From: Christensenella sp. UBA7703
GTDB taxonomy: Bacteria; Bacillota; Clostridia; Christensenellales; CAG-138
Assembly (NCBI GenBank): GCA_002482505.1
Contig: DLGD01000038.1
Coordinates: forward strand, 82,876-146,875
Length of the DNA: 64,000 nt
Reading direction: 5' to 3'
The notes under the pieces are model-generated. The model was not told the DNA's origin. It saw only the letters and a program-made list of their open reading frames with translations, and made no database searches. This document shows, in pieces, positions 7,891-16,051 of the stretch; within the stretch, counting starts at the first letter, position 1; every line of letters starts with the position of its first letter. Made by a program: the position numbers and the translations under genes.

Positions 7891-9378
7891 TTAGCGCGCG
7901 CCCGTGTTGACCACGTGCGAGAACACCGTTTCAAACCGCGAGAGTGCATCGGCAATCACGTCGTCGGTGTCCGCAAGCGACGTATACAGGCGGCTTCCCG
8001 CGAGGGTCACGATGCCGTTTGCCATGTAGGCAGCGCCCATGCGTTCCATCGCGTCCTTGCGGCGCGTCATCATCGCCTTGTTTTTGAGCAAGCCCAGCGC
8101 GGACTTCACAAAACTCATGCTGGAATAGTCATAGCTCATAGCTCCTGTGCACTCCAGGTGCACGATCGACCCCTGATTGTATGCCACAAACGGCAGATCA
8201 TATTTTGCGATCAGGCTTTTGAGCCCGTCGGTGAGTTTATCGCCCTGCTTGCCCGCAACTTCGCAAGCGTTTGTGCGCTCGATCTCGCGGATCGCCGTAT
8301 AGCCGGCCAGCGAGGAGAGCGGGTTTGCCGCCAGCGTTCCGCCGACATAGGCGCGGTGTTTGCCCGTTGCAACACCCGCCGCCATGAGGGAAGCATATTC
8401 CTTCTTGCCGCCGACGCCGCCCGCCGCAGGATAACCGCCCGCGACGATCTTGCCAAAGATGGTGAGATCCGGCACGATGTTGAAATATCCCTGCGCACCG
8501 CCGAGGCCAACGCGGAAACCGGTCACCACTTCATCGAAGATCAACAGCGCGCCGTATTTATCGCAAAGCGCGCGAACGCCCGCGTTATATGCCTGCGCAA
8601 CCGGGCGCGTGCCGCTCTCGGGTCCGACGGGTTCCACGATGACCGCCGCCGTGCCACCCTTGACGCGGTTGAGCCGCAGCATGGATTCCAGCATACCGAG
8701 GTCGTTCGGGCGCACTTCGTCCGTCAGCGAATAGCAGGTTTTCGGAATTCCGTGGGATTCCAGCAGCGCGCGGCTGCCGGGAATCTTGAGCCCGTATACC
8801 ATCTGATCCGACCAGCCGTGATATGCCCCGCCGATCTTGATGATGCGCTTGTGATTCGTCGCAATGCGCGCGATGCGCAGCGAAGCCATCACCGCCTCTG
8901 TACCGCTGCCCAGCATGCGGAACATCTCGACCGCCGACATGTGGCGGTGAATCTCTTTGGCAATCAAAAGCTCTGCTTCATGCAAGAGCCCCGTGACCGG
9001 GCCGCATTCTTCGATGAGCCCCATCGCAGCTTTGCGCACGGCTTCGTTGTTGCTGCCGAGGATGGTAGGCCCGCCCGCCTGCAAAAAGTCGATGTAGCGG
9101 TTGCCGTCCGCGTCGGTCATATAGGCGCCATCCGCACGGGTGATACAGATTGGAAACGGTTTGTTGAACGCGAGGTTGTGCTGCACGCCGCCGGGGATAT
9201 ATTCCTTGGCTTCTTCATAGACCGCACAGGAGCGCGTGCACTTCTCGTCAAAATAGCGCATCACTTCGCCTTGATAATATTCTTGCGAAACCTCGTAAAT
9301 CGGGGCATCGGTGAGTTTCTTGAGCTGATCATTGATCGTGTTGGGATCGTCCCAACGGCTAATTCCACAGTTTGACAT
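7891..9378 (-). CDS. Class III aminotransferase, glutamate-1-semialdehyde aminomutase-like
   Basis: A 495-residue PLP-dependent fold-type I enzyme close to HemL-type glutamate-1-semialdehyde 2,1-aminomutases. Recognisable parts are DADGNRYIDFLQAGGP (about 90-105), GSGTEAVMASLRIAR, GGAYHGW and LIFDEVVTGFRVG. The PLP lysine lies in TIFGKIVAGGYPAAG (about residue 320). It is longer than HemL (about 430) because of an N-terminal extension of some 50 residues. No tetrapyrrole genes are nearby, so a role in aminosugar or amino-acid metabolism with the adjacent kinase and aldolase is more likely than haem synthesis. The ATG at 9378 is preferred over an upstream TTG because AGGAG precedes it. Confidence 0.8.
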   Translation of the reverse strand: MSNCGISRWDDPNTINDQLKKLTDAPIYEVSQEYYQGEVMRYFDEKCTRSCAVYEEAKEYIPGGVQHNLAFNKPFPICITRADGAYMTDADGNRYIDFLQAGGPTILGSNNEAVRKAAMGLIEECGPVTGLLHEAELLIAKEIHRHMSAVEMFRMLGSGTEAVMASLRIARIATNHKRIIKIGGAYHGWSDQMVYGLKIPGSRALLESHGIPKTCYSLTDEVRPNDLGMLESMLRLNRVKGGTAAVIVEPVGPESGTRPVAQAYNAGVRALCDKYGALLIFDEVVTGFRVGLGGAQGYFNIVPDLTIFGKIVAGGYPAAGGVGGKKEYASLMAAGVATGKHRAYVGGTLAANPLSSLAGYTAIREIERTNACEVAGKQGDKLTDGLKSLIAKYDLPFVAYNQGSIVHLECTGAMSYDYSSMSFVKSALGLLKNKAMMTRRKDAMERMGAAYMANGIVTLAGSRLYTSLADTDDVIADALSRFETVFSHVVNTGAR

Positions 9379-9473
9379 ATCGTTATCTTCTCCTATCATG
9401 GCAAATGATTTGCCGTAATGTTCTTTGTTTGACAATATTAATCGGCAAGCAATCGCTCGTCTTGTCTCACGTT

Positions 9474-10049
9474 TTAGATATCCGCGCGCAAGCCGCGCAG
9501 CAGGAGCTGCATCATTACGCGCATCTCCTTGCGCATCGGTTCCGATTCAAACGGCAGCCCGAACGCAAGCTGATGGTTGACCTGTCCGTAGTAAAAGCCA
9601 AGCGTCATCTGCGCGAGCATACTCGCGGATACCCGCGCCTTCGCCAGCCCTGCGCCAAACTCCTGCTCATATTGCCGCGCAATCAATCGCTCAATCTCGC
9701 TGACCCTGCCGCCCTCGCCGCCGAGGATTGTGGCGTTGGCAAGCCGTGCCATCACGCGCGGATAGTTTGCCGTGTCGTCGATGAGCTTGTCCAACAGCGC
9801 GTAGATGAGCGCAATTCCCTTGAGCGAGGATTCCTCGCCGAATTCGATCAGTTCCCCGATCTCCGCAACCGCAAGCGCCTGCTGGAGTTCCGCCGCGTCT
9901 GCAAAGTGGTTGAACACCGTGGTACGGCAAACCCCTGCCGTCTCCGCGATATCATCAAAGGGCACGTTACCCACGCCCTGTTTTTCATAGAGAACCTTTG
10001 CCGCGTGCAAAATCGCCCGCTGTGTCTTTGTCCGTTTCCGTTCGCTCAT
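9474..10049 (-). CDS. TetR-family transcriptional regulator
   Basis: 191 residues, normal for TetR repressors. The helix-turn-helix is FDDIAETAGVCRTTVFNHFADAAEL at about 25-50, cited here as the region containing AETAGVCRTTVFNHF. The remainder is the helical ligand and dimerisation domain. The gene overlaps the GtrA gene by four bases (ATGA), so the two are translationally coupled. Its position just upstream of the aminotransferase-kinase-aldolase block makes those genes and the GtrA gene candidate targets. Confidence 0.88.
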   Translation of the reverse strand: MSERKRTKTQRAILHAAKVLYEKQGVGNVPFDDIAETAGVCRTTVFNHFADAAELQQALAVAEIGELIEFGEESSLKGIALIYALLDKLIDDTANYPRVMARLANATILGGEGGRVSEIERLIARQYEQEFGAGLAKARVSASMLAQMTLGFYYGQVNHQLAFGLPFESEPMRKEMRVMMQLLLRGLRADI

Positions 10050-10525
10050 TCATTTTCCTCCTTGGTCAGGGTGGTTGCCTGCGCCTGCGCCTCGGCCTCC
10101 GCCTGTTTTTTCTTGGCACGCTCATTGGTGTTGATACTGCCACGGTAAACCACAAGCCTCCAGAAGAGGAACTCAGTGGTCAGGTTGATCAGCATCGTGC
10201 CAAAGAGCACGATATAATCGTTCCAGCCCGCATTGGTCAGCGCGTTACCCCAGAGCGTGGAGAGTGGGGTAAACACGCAATAGTATCCGGCAACCAGCAG
10301 CATCGCACGCGGGATATTTCCCGCGCTCTGGAAGGTAAACTTGCGGTTGAGCGTGAAGTTCCAGAGCACGCTGAGCACCAGCGCGCTCAGGTAACACGGC
10401 CAATACGGCCAGTTGAGAATTTCATGCAGCAGCGTAAACGCCAGCGACTGAATCACTCCCGCCGATATGGAAAACAGCACATATTTAACGACGCGCACAA
10501 TCTCTTCTTTTTTCTCGTGTTGCAT
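10046..10525 (-). CDS. GtrA-like four-helix membrane protein
   Basis: 159 residues with four hydrophobic helices (about 12-32, 40-58, 75-95, 105-125), as in the GtrA/DPMS family. That family is linked to flipping polyprenyl-linked sugars in cell-surface polysaccharide synthesis. The family motif LWNFTLNRKFTF is at about 55-66. The C-terminal 30 residues are a charged, alanine/glutamine-rich cytoplasmic tail. It is first in a minus-strand operon, coupled by ATGA overlap to the TetR gene. No glycosyltransferase is adjacent, so its partner is unknown. Confidence 0.8.
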   Translation of the reverse strand: MQHEKKEEIVRVVKYVLFSISAGVIQSLAFTLLHEILNWPYWPCYLSALVLSVLWNFTLNRKFTFQSAGNIPRAMLLVAGYYCVFTPLSTLWGNALTNAGWNDYIVLFGTMLINLTTEFLFWRLVVYRGSINTNERAKKKQAEAEAQAQATTLTKEENE

Positions 10526-10675
10526 TTGCGGTTTGCTCCTGTCACTTGAATTGTGTGGATCAATGTGGATTGTAATATGGATTTGAGTACAATTTCAAAT
10601 TATCACGATTTGCCATGTCCGTCAATAGACGCGTTGTTCAAAAATCGCGTTTTTCGGGGAAAAATTTGAAAAATG

Positions 10676-10840
10676 AACCGTTGGTTGAGTCTTTGTTTCG
10701 CTTTGGCTTCCATGATATAAAACTCGCCCAACGGTTGTCCGGTTTCTCAGAATCATTGCAAGATGATTCGAATCTCTCCAAATGGTTGTTTTCATCGGAA
10801 CCATTCTGGTTGCTTTTCCGGTTGTTTCACCAAATAGTTG
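10676..10840. repeat. Four spaced copies of a C(C/A)-N-GTTG motif in a divergent promoter region
   Basis: CCGTTGGTTG near 10678, CCCAACGGTTG at 10727, CCAAATGGTTG at 10778 and CCAAATAGTTG at 10830 recur at intervals of 49, 51 and 52 bases, all in the same orientation. They lie in the 435-bp gap between the GtrA/TetR operon and the radical SAM gene. A perfect inverted repeat GAATCAT/ATGATTC sits between the second and third copies (about 10750-10769). The near-regular spacing, about five helical turns, suggests an operator array, possibly for the adjacent TetR protein. Confidence 0.5.
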
Positions 10841-10872
10841 ATTGAATATTGAACGGCAATCTGATAGGATAC

Positions 10873-10939
10873 CTCGTGTGTGATTCGCTTCATACACGAG
10901 AGAAGGGTTCCCACAGACAATCTGTCGTCTATCGACAGA
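10873..10939 (+). promoter_or_regulatory. Two leader hairpins upstream of the radical SAM gene
   Basis: A hairpin at 10873-10900 (CTCGTGT...ACACGAG, extended arms with one mismatch) is followed by a second at 10921-10939 (TCTGTCG, loop TCTAT, CGACAGA). The second ends 21 bases before the start codon, close to the GAGG ribosome site. They may be operators or mRNA structures that control translation. Confidence 0.45.
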
Positions 10940-10960
10940 CGAGAAACGAGGAAATGAATC

Positions 10961-12052
10961 ATGACCCCCGGATTTGATCTGGATCAATATCTGACACAAA
11001 ACGTGGAGAGCATCGTCAAAGATGCGCTTGCAGCCAGCCTGAAAAACCCGAAGGAAACCGCTTTTCTGCTTTCCTTTGCCCTCGCTGGCAAACGTGCGGC
11101 AGCCGCCAGAACGCGCCATGCTGAGGCGGGGAACCACATTCCGTCGTTTCTGATTGCAAGTATCACCAACCGCTGCAATCTTCACTGCGCGGGTTGCTAT
11201 GCGCGCGCAAACAGCATCTGTGACGACGCGGAAACAACCGCACTTCTCACGGACGAAGACTGGGGGCGCATCTTCGCGGAAGCATCCGACATCGGCGTTT
11301 CATTTTGCCTGCTGGCGGGCGGCGAACCGATGATGCGGCGCGGCGTGCTGGAGTGCGCGGCCAAACGACGGGAGATTCTATTCCCCGTCTTCACCAACGG
11401 CACGCTATTGAGCGAGAACATGCTCGAACTCATCGACCAAAACCGCAACCTCGTGCCCATCGTGAGCATAGAAGGCGACGAGCGGCAGACCGACGCGCGG
11501 CGCGGCGCGGGCACCTATGGTAAGCTCACCGCAAACATGGACCGCATGCGTGAAAAAGGCATTCTCTTTGGCGCTTCCGTCACGCTGACCACCGAGAATA
11601 TTACAACCGTAACGGGAGACGCGTTCCTTTCGCAGCTCCGCGCGCTTGGCGCAAAGGTTGCGTTCTTCGTGGACTATGTTCCGGCGGACGCAGGCACGGA
11701 AGCCCTCGCCCCCGGCGACGCGGAGCGGGAGTATCTCGCCCGCAGGCTGGACGAACTCCGCGCGGTGCAGGACGGTATGATCTATGTCTCGTTCCCCGGA
11801 GACGAGCAGTTTTCGGATGGTTGCCTCGCAGCCGGGCGCGGATTTTTCCACATCAACCCCACCGGCGGCGCGGAGCCTTGCCCGTTTTCTCCGGTTTCGG
11901 ATACCAACCTCAAGCACACATCGCTGCTATCCGCGCTGGAATCCCCGCTGTTTACGCGCCTTCGCGCCAGCGAACTGCTACGCGGGCATCATAGCGGCGC
12001 CTGCGCGCTCTTTGGCAAGGACGAAGAGCTTGCCGCCATGTGCGGGGATTGA
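10961..12052 (+). CDS. Radical SAM protein
   Basis: 363 residues. The radical SAM cluster motif CNLHCAGC is at 72-79 (Cys72, Cys76, Cys79 bind the 4Fe-4S that cleaves S-adenosylmethionine). It is followed by a GGEP-type SAM-binding segment, LLAGGEPMMRRG (about 122-133). The C-terminal part has cysteines in EPCPFSP and GACALFGKDEELAAMCG, suggesting a second cluster site as in SPASM/twitch proteins. Residues 1-60 are a helical extension. No candidate precursor peptide or partner enzyme is adjacent. The start is supported by GAGG nine bases upstream. The substrate is unknown. Confidence 0.82.
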   Translation: MTPGFDLDQYLTQNVESIVKDALAASLKNPKETAFLLSFALAGKRAAAARTRHAEAGNHIPSFLIASITNRCNLHCAGCYARANSICDDAETTALLTDEDWGRIFAEASDIGVSFCLLAGGEPMMRRGVLECAAKRREILFPVFTNGTLLSENMLELIDQNRNLVPIVSIEGDERQTDARRGAGTYGKLTANMDRMREKGILFGASVTLTTENITTVTGDAFLSQLRALGAKVAFFVDYVPADAGTEALAPGDAEREYLARRLDELRAVQDGMIYVSFPGDEQFSDGCLAAGRGFFHINPTGGAEPCPFSPVSDTNLKHTSLLSALESPLFTRLRASELLRGHHSGACALFGKDEELAAMCGD

Positions 12053-12118
12053 CTTTGATATCCGTCGCCCTGTTGTTTTTGCAAGTAGACCGATCGGATG
12101 AAATAGAACGGAGACTGC

Positions 12119-12787
12119 ATGCGAATTCCTTTGATCGAGCGCAACCTGCCTAACTATACGAAAGGTGAAGAGATATTCCACATGGTCTCGCACATCGCGG
12201 GCGGCGTGTTTGCGTTCGTCGCGCTGCTGCTGTGTGTCATCAAGTCCGCACTGGGCGGAAACGGTTGGGCGATTGCCTCCTGCGTGGTCTACGGCGTGAC
12301 TATGATCGTACTCTATTGCCTTTCGAGTATCTACCACGGGTTAAGGCCCTCGCTGGGTAAAAAGGTGCTGCAGGTGCTGGATCATTGCTCGATCTATTTC
12401 ATGATTGCGGGAACCTATACGCCCATTTTGCTCGTGGCGCTCCGTCCGGCCTTTCCGGTGCTCGCGTGGGTTGTGTTCGGCGCGGAATGGGCGCTGACCG
12501 CGCTCGCCGTCACGCTCACCGCCATCGACCTCAAGCAATATCGCGCATTTTCGATGTTTTGCTATATTTTCATGGGTTGGGCGGTCATGTTCTTCGTCAA
12601 CCAGGCGGTCTTCGTGCTCTCTCCCGGAGGATTCTGGCTGCTGCTGGCGGGCGGACTTTCCTACACCATCGGCGCGATTCTCTACGGCATCGGCTCTAAG
12701 CGGCGCTATTTCCACGCAATGTTTCATGTGTTTGTGCTCGCAGGCAGTGTGCTGCAATTTTTATCGATTTTTCTTTTCGTACTATAA
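12119..12787 (+). CDS. Hemolysin III-family (PAQR-like) seven-helix membrane protein
   Basis: 222 residues with seven predicted membrane helices. Conserved metal-site motifs of the hemolysin III/adiponectin receptor superfamily are present: SSIYHG (about 67-72), LDHCSIYFMIAGTYTP (about 83-98) and the C-terminal HAMFHVFVLAG (about 198-208). Members are thought to be zinc-dependent membrane hydrolases, and the cytolysin name is historical. It follows the radical SAM gene by 66 bp and may be co-transcribed with it. A terminator lies just downstream. Confidence 0.9.
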   Translation: MRIPLIERNLPNYTKGEEIFHMVSHIAGGVFAFVALLLCVIKSALGGNGWAIASCVVYGVTMIVLYCLSSIYHGLRPSLGKKVLQVLDHCSIYFMIAGTYTPILLVALRPAFPVLAWVVFGAEWALTALAVTLTAIDLKQYRAFSMFCYIFMGWAVMFFVNQAVFVLSPGGFWLLLAGGLSYTIGAILYGIGSKRRYFHAMFHVFVLAGSVLQFLSIFLFVL

Positions 12788-12808
12788 GAACGCCAAAACC
12801 AACAAAGC

Positions 12809-12837
12809 CTCCCGAAAAAAATCGGGAGACTTTTTTT
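12809..12837 (+). terminator. Intrinsic terminator between convergent genes
   Basis: Stem CTCCCGA/TCGGGAG with an A-rich loop followed by seven T. It ends the hemolysin III transcript, just before the convergent Crp/Fnr gene. Confidence 0.85.
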
Positions 12838-12847
12838 CCAGCATCGC

Positions 12848-13540
12848 TTATATCTGGATTTCGCTTTTGAGGTGAAAACTGCTCTTGTCAAACGAGAGCA
12901 TGCCTTCATCCCGCATCTTGCACAGCTCGTTGCTCATCGCGCTGCGATCTACACACAGATAATCCGCGAGTTGCTGGCGGTTGAAGGGAATCTCAAACTG
13001 ATCGCTCCCCGCCACGAGGGATTGCCCGGAAAGATAGCTCAATAGCTTCTCGCGCGTGCTGCGCTTGCTCATGTGCGAAAGCTTTCGCGTCAGCGCGAGA
13101 TTCTTCTTTGCGGACTCCGCCAGCACGTTTTGTACCAGCCGCGTGTGGAAGCGGCACGCGCTGGAGCAAATCTCCAGCATGTGGCGCGCGTCGATCATCA
13201 TCACCGCGCTCGCCTCGGCCGCAACCGCGCTCACACGGAGCAGCTCGCCCGGCAGAAACGCATACGATTCGCCGAAGATTTCACCCGGCCAGATGTCCGC
13301 GATGATATTCCGATTTCCCCAGAAATCTTCCTCAATGATCTGCACCCGACCGGAAAGAACCATGCCGACCGATGTGATGTCCTCCCCCTGGTGCAGGATG
13401 ATTTCGTTTTTCGCAAAATCGCGATAGCTCGGCGCGATGCAACCGACCAGCGTCGGAAGCTCCGCCTCCGTCGTTCCGCGAAACAGCGATGTCTTTTTTA
13501 AAAAAGCGTAGGATACCTGCGGGTTTCCTTGTGCGCTCAT
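12848..13540 (-). CDS. Crp/Fnr-family transcriptional regulator
   Basis: 230 residues: a cyclic-nucleotide-binding-like beta barrel (about 20-130), a long dimerisation helix (about 130-160) and a C-terminal winged helix containing RQQLADYLCVDRSAMSNEL (about 190-210). There is no clear N-terminal cysteine cluster, so the ligand is not obviously an Fe-S centre. The start at 13540 follows AAAGGAGGAGAGACCG. It is divergent from a dicluster ferredoxin, an arrangement often seen in Clostridia where such a regulator controls redox or nitrosative-stress genes. No hcp is present here. The inverted repeat in the shared promoter is the obvious binding site. Confidence 0.88.
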   Translation of the reverse strand: MSAQGNPQVSYAFLKKTSLFRGTTEAELPTLVGCIAPSYRDFAKNEIILHQGEDITSVGMVLSGRVQIIEEDFWGNRNIIADIWPGEIFGESYAFLPGELLRVSAVAAEASAVMMIDARHMLEICSSACRFHTRLVQNVLAESAKKNLALTRKLSHMSKRSTREKLLSYLSGQSLVAGSDQFEIPFNRQQLADYLCVDRSAMSNELCKMRDEGMLSFDKSSFHLKSEIQI

Positions 13541-13594
13541 CGGTCTCTCCTCCTTTGGACTCGGTTTGGGCACTAACGTTCTGATTTTTGTTTA

Positions 13595-13633
13595 CAATGT
13601 TATTCTAGCGCCGATTCCATAGAATAAACGTTG
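13595..13633. promoter_or_regulatory. Inverted repeat, candidate Crp/Fnr operator
   Basis: CAATGTTATTCTA at 13595-13607 and its near-perfect inverse TAGAATAAACGTTG at 13620-13633 flank a 12-base spacer. They lie between the divergent Crp/Fnr and ferredoxin genes. The core arms TTATTCTA/TAGAATAA are perfect. The position fits autoregulation and control of the ferredoxin. Confidence 0.6.
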
Positions 13634-13771
13634 TATTTCCAACATACTTGTTTGCTTTATCATAGTATACTGCGTCTATAACGTCAAGAGGGGCGTACCA
13701 TTCAATCGCCAGCTTGCGAAGATTTGATGAGAGTGAAACCAAGACACCAATTGGGAAAGGAATTTTAAAAT

Positions 13772-14500
13772 ATGATTCGCCAGATGATCCAGATCGACGA
13801 AGAACTCTGCAACGGTTGCGGCGCCTGCGCCAACGCTTGCCATGAGGGCGCGCTCGCCATCGTCAACAGCAAAGCCAAGCTCATGCGGGACGACTATTGC
13901 GATGGACTCGGCAACTGCCTGCCCGTTTGCCCGACAGGCGCAATCACGTTTGTGGAGCGCGAAGCCGCAGCCTATGATGAGGCAGCGGTGAAAGCAAAGC
14001 AGGAGAAAGAGAAAACTGCAACCCCCGCAATGCCGCACTTTGGCTGCCCCGGTACCCGCAGCCGCGCCATCGATCGGCAGGAACGCGCGGAGGAACCCTG
14101 CGCCTGCTCCGGCGGCACGCAGGACGCGGCAAGCGCCTCGCGCCTGAACCAATGGCCGGTGCAGATCAAGCTTGTTCCGGTCAACGCGCCGTACTTTAAC
14201 CACGCAAAGCTGCTTATCGCCGCAGATTGCACCGCGTATTCCCGCGCGGACTTCCACGAGCGCTTTATGAAAAACCACATTACGCTCATCGGCTGCCCGA
14301 AACTGGACATGGCGGACTATGCAGAGAAACTGACCGAGATTTTGCGCTATAACGACATCCAGAGTGTTACGGTCGTACGGATGGAGGTTCCCTGCTGCGG
14401 CGGAATCGAGCACGCGGTGAAGAGCGCTTTGCTCAACAGCGGCAAGATGATCCCTTGGCAGGTGGTTACCATCGCCACCGACGGCACCATTTTAGACTAA
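13772..14500 (+). CDS. Dicluster 4Fe-4S ferredoxin-type protein
   Basis: 242 residues. The N-terminal 60 carry a ferredoxin domain: Cys13, Cys16, Cys19 and Cys23 in CNGCGACANAC, then CDGLGNCLPVCPTGAI (Cys43, Cys49, Cys53), the spacing typical of ferredoxins found beside hybrid-cluster protein. The C-terminal 150 residues hold more cysteines (FGCPGT, PCACSGG, IGCPK, PCCGG), a domain of unknown role. It likely passes electrons in the cytoplasm. It is divergent from the Crp/Fnr gene and probably controlled by it. A hairpin follows the stop codon. Confidence 0.82.
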   Translation: MIRQMIQIDEELCNGCGACANACHEGALAIVNSKAKLMRDDYCDGLGNCLPVCPTGAITFVEREAAAYDEAAVKAKQEKEKTATPAMPHFGCPGTRSRAIDRQERAEEPCACSGGTQDAASASRLNQWPVQIKLVPVNAPYFNHAKLLIAADCTAYSRADFHERFMKNHITLIGCPKLDMADYAEKLTEILRYNDIQSVTVVRMEVPCCGGIEHAVKSALLNSGKMIPWQVVTIATDGTILD

Positions 14501-14517
14501 CCCCCTTCGTATGCAAC

Positions 14518-14541
14518 AAGCGCCGGATTACTCCGGCGCTT
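14518..14541 (+). terminator. Hairpin after the ferredoxin gene
   Basis: A 10-bp perfect stem AAGCGCCGGA/TCCGGCGCTT with a 4-base loop. The following sequence is only weakly T-rich, so termination may be incomplete. Confidence 0.55.
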
Positions 14542-14746
14542 CGCTGCTTCTACAGTACGTATCATTGAGTAAGCAAGCAGTATTCGCACTGCCATTACTG
14601 ATTAATTGTGAACGAACATTGCGACGATAAAACCATGATTCTCTCGCCAGAACAAGGAAAAACGTGACGCTTGCATTTTTCAGAAACAGTTATATAATGT
14701 AATTATCTTGTATAGACAGGAAATCCGGCCAAGGGAGTTGAGCGAA

Positions 14747-15463
14747 TTGAAATCCAACGAACAGCCGATCTTTCGGCAGATCATCGAGCGCATCAACGCC
14801 GGCATCGACGGCGGCGAGTTTGCGCGCGGCGACGCTATCCCCTCCGAACCCGAACTCTGCCGGCAGTTTTCCACCACGCGCATGACCGTCCGCCGCGCGA
14901 TCGATGCGTTGGTCAGCGAAGGGAAGCTCTTCCGTGTGCAGGGTAAGGGGACATTTGTCTCCCAATTTGAACTCGACAAGACCTATCAAAAGCAGGGTTT
15001 CACCAGCAACATGCTCTCTTTGGGCGTGCATCCTTCCAGTTCGGTCATCACGGCGGGTGAATGCGACGCGGGTGATGAAGTGCGCGAAAGTCTCGAAATG
15101 AGCGCGGATGAACCGATCTTTTGCCTCAAGCGGCTTCGCTTTGCGGACGATTCCCCAATCGCGATTGAGCGCGTATGGATTTCGCTCAAGCGCTTCCCGC
15201 GTTTGACGGAGTTTGACTTCTCGCTACGTTCGCTTTACGAAGTGTTGCATCAGGAATTCGGGCTGGATCTGAGCAACGGCTATTCCCGGCAGCGTGTGAA
15301 TGCTGTCTCAATCAGTGGAGAAGACGCTGAAGCGCTCTTCCAGGCAAAGCGTGGTGTTGCGCTTCGCATCCGCAATGTGGACTACGACAAGGCGCACCGC
15401 CCGTTTGCGATGGCGGATACGCTCTACCATGGCGGGAAATATACACTCGACGTCATCATTTAG
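14747..15463 (+). CDS. GntR-family transcriptional regulator with UTRA domain
   Basis: 238 residues from a TTG start at 14747. That start is chosen because AAGGGAG lies nine bases upstream and the protein then begins directly before the first winged-helix helix (QPIFRQIIERINAGI). The helix-turn-helix is PSEPELCRQFSTTRMTVRRA at about 40-58 and the UTRA ligand domain spans about 85-235. It is related in architecture but not close in sequence to the GntR protein at the left end. It stands alone, with no catabolic operon touching it, so it probably acts at a distance. Confidence 0.85.
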   Translation: MKSNEQPIFRQIIERINAGIDGGEFARGDAIPSEPELCRQFSTTRMTVRRAIDALVSEGKLFRVQGKGTFVSQFELDKTYQKQGFTSNMLSLGVHPSSSVITAGECDAGDEVRESLEMSADEPIFCLKRLRFADDSPIAIERVWISLKRFPRLTEFDFSLRSLYEVLHQEFGLDLSNGYSRQRVNAVSISGEDAEALFQAKRGVALRIRNVDYDKAHRPFAMADTLYHGGKYTLDVII

Positions 15464-15484
15464 CCGCAAGGCGCATAAGAGTAC

Positions 15485-15518
15485 AACAGCCACCCGATTA
15501 AACGGACGGCTGTTTTTT
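15485..15518. terminator. Terminator between convergent GntR and OhrR genes
   Basis: Stem AACAGCC/GGCTGTT followed by six T on the plus strand, 22 bases after the GntR stop codon. Confidence 0.75.
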
Positions 15519-15540
15519 ACTTGATACGAAACGTTTGTGT

Positions 15541-16014
15541 TTAAATCGCGTGCAAAACTTTATACAGGAGTTGATACAACGTCTCCGCCTCGTCTTTTGA
15601 CAGAGGCAGGCATGCGCCGATGCGCTCCGGAATCGTCGCCGCGCGGGCACGAAGGGCTTCTCCTTCGGCGGTGACGGAGACGATCACGCTCCGCTCATCC
15701 GCGGCGTTACGCTGGCGGGAAACCAGCCCCTGCGCTTCCATCTTTTTCAGAAGCGGTGTAAGCGTTCCGCTGTCGAGATAAAGGTACTCGCCGAGTTCTT
15801 TGACCGTCAATGAGCGCTTCTCCCATAGCACCATCATAGCGATGTACTGCGTATAGGTCAGCCCGATTTCGTCCAGAAACGGCTTATACAGGCGGACGAC
15901 TTCTTTGGACACCGCGTAGAGCGGAAAACAAAGCTGGTTTTGCAGCAGCAACGCGTCATATTTGCCGTTTGGTTCGCCGCAAAGCGTGGTGTTGCCGATT
16001 GCTTGTTCGCTCAT
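15541..16014 (-). CDS. ohrR: MarR-family regulator of the OhrR type (organic peroxide sensor)
   Basis: 157 residues. Helices and wing match MarR proteins: LTVKELGEYLYLDSGTLTPLLKKME is the recognition region (about 70-95) and DERS is in the wing. The conserved OhrR peroxide-sensing cysteine is present (Cys29 in NQLCFPLYAVSKEV). OhrR repressors release DNA when this cysteine is oxidised by organic hydroperoxides. The N-terminus is about 14 residues longer than usual. The start at 16014 follows GAAAGGA. It lies 37 bp downstream of a glutathione peroxidase gene in the same operon, so the peroxidase takes the place normally held by ohr. Confidence 0.87.
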   Translation of the reverse strand: MSEQAIGNTTLCGEPNGKYDALLLQNQLCFPLYAVSKEVVRLYKPFLDEIGLTYTQYIAMMVLWEKRSLTVKELGEYLYLDSGTLTPLLKKMEAQGLVSRQRNAADERSVIVSVTAEGEALRARAATIPERIGACLPLSKDEAETLYQLLYKVLHAI

Positions 16015-16051
16015 GTCACTCGCTTCCTTTCGTAATGGTCGTATTTTGCTG

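Noticed and set aside
7879..9375. 498-residue plus-strand frame
   Set aside because: Antisense shadow of the aminotransferase gene, His/Arg-rich, no family features.
10622..11185. 187-residue minus-strand frame over the radical SAM 5' region
   Set aside because: Shadow of the repeat-rich intergenic region and the radical SAM gene; composition is not protein-like and there is no ribosome site.
10961..12052. Radical SAM gene as the core of a peptide natural-product cluster
   Set aside because: No short precursor gene, peptidase or exporter specific to such clusters lies beside it; the small nearby frames lack ribosome sites.
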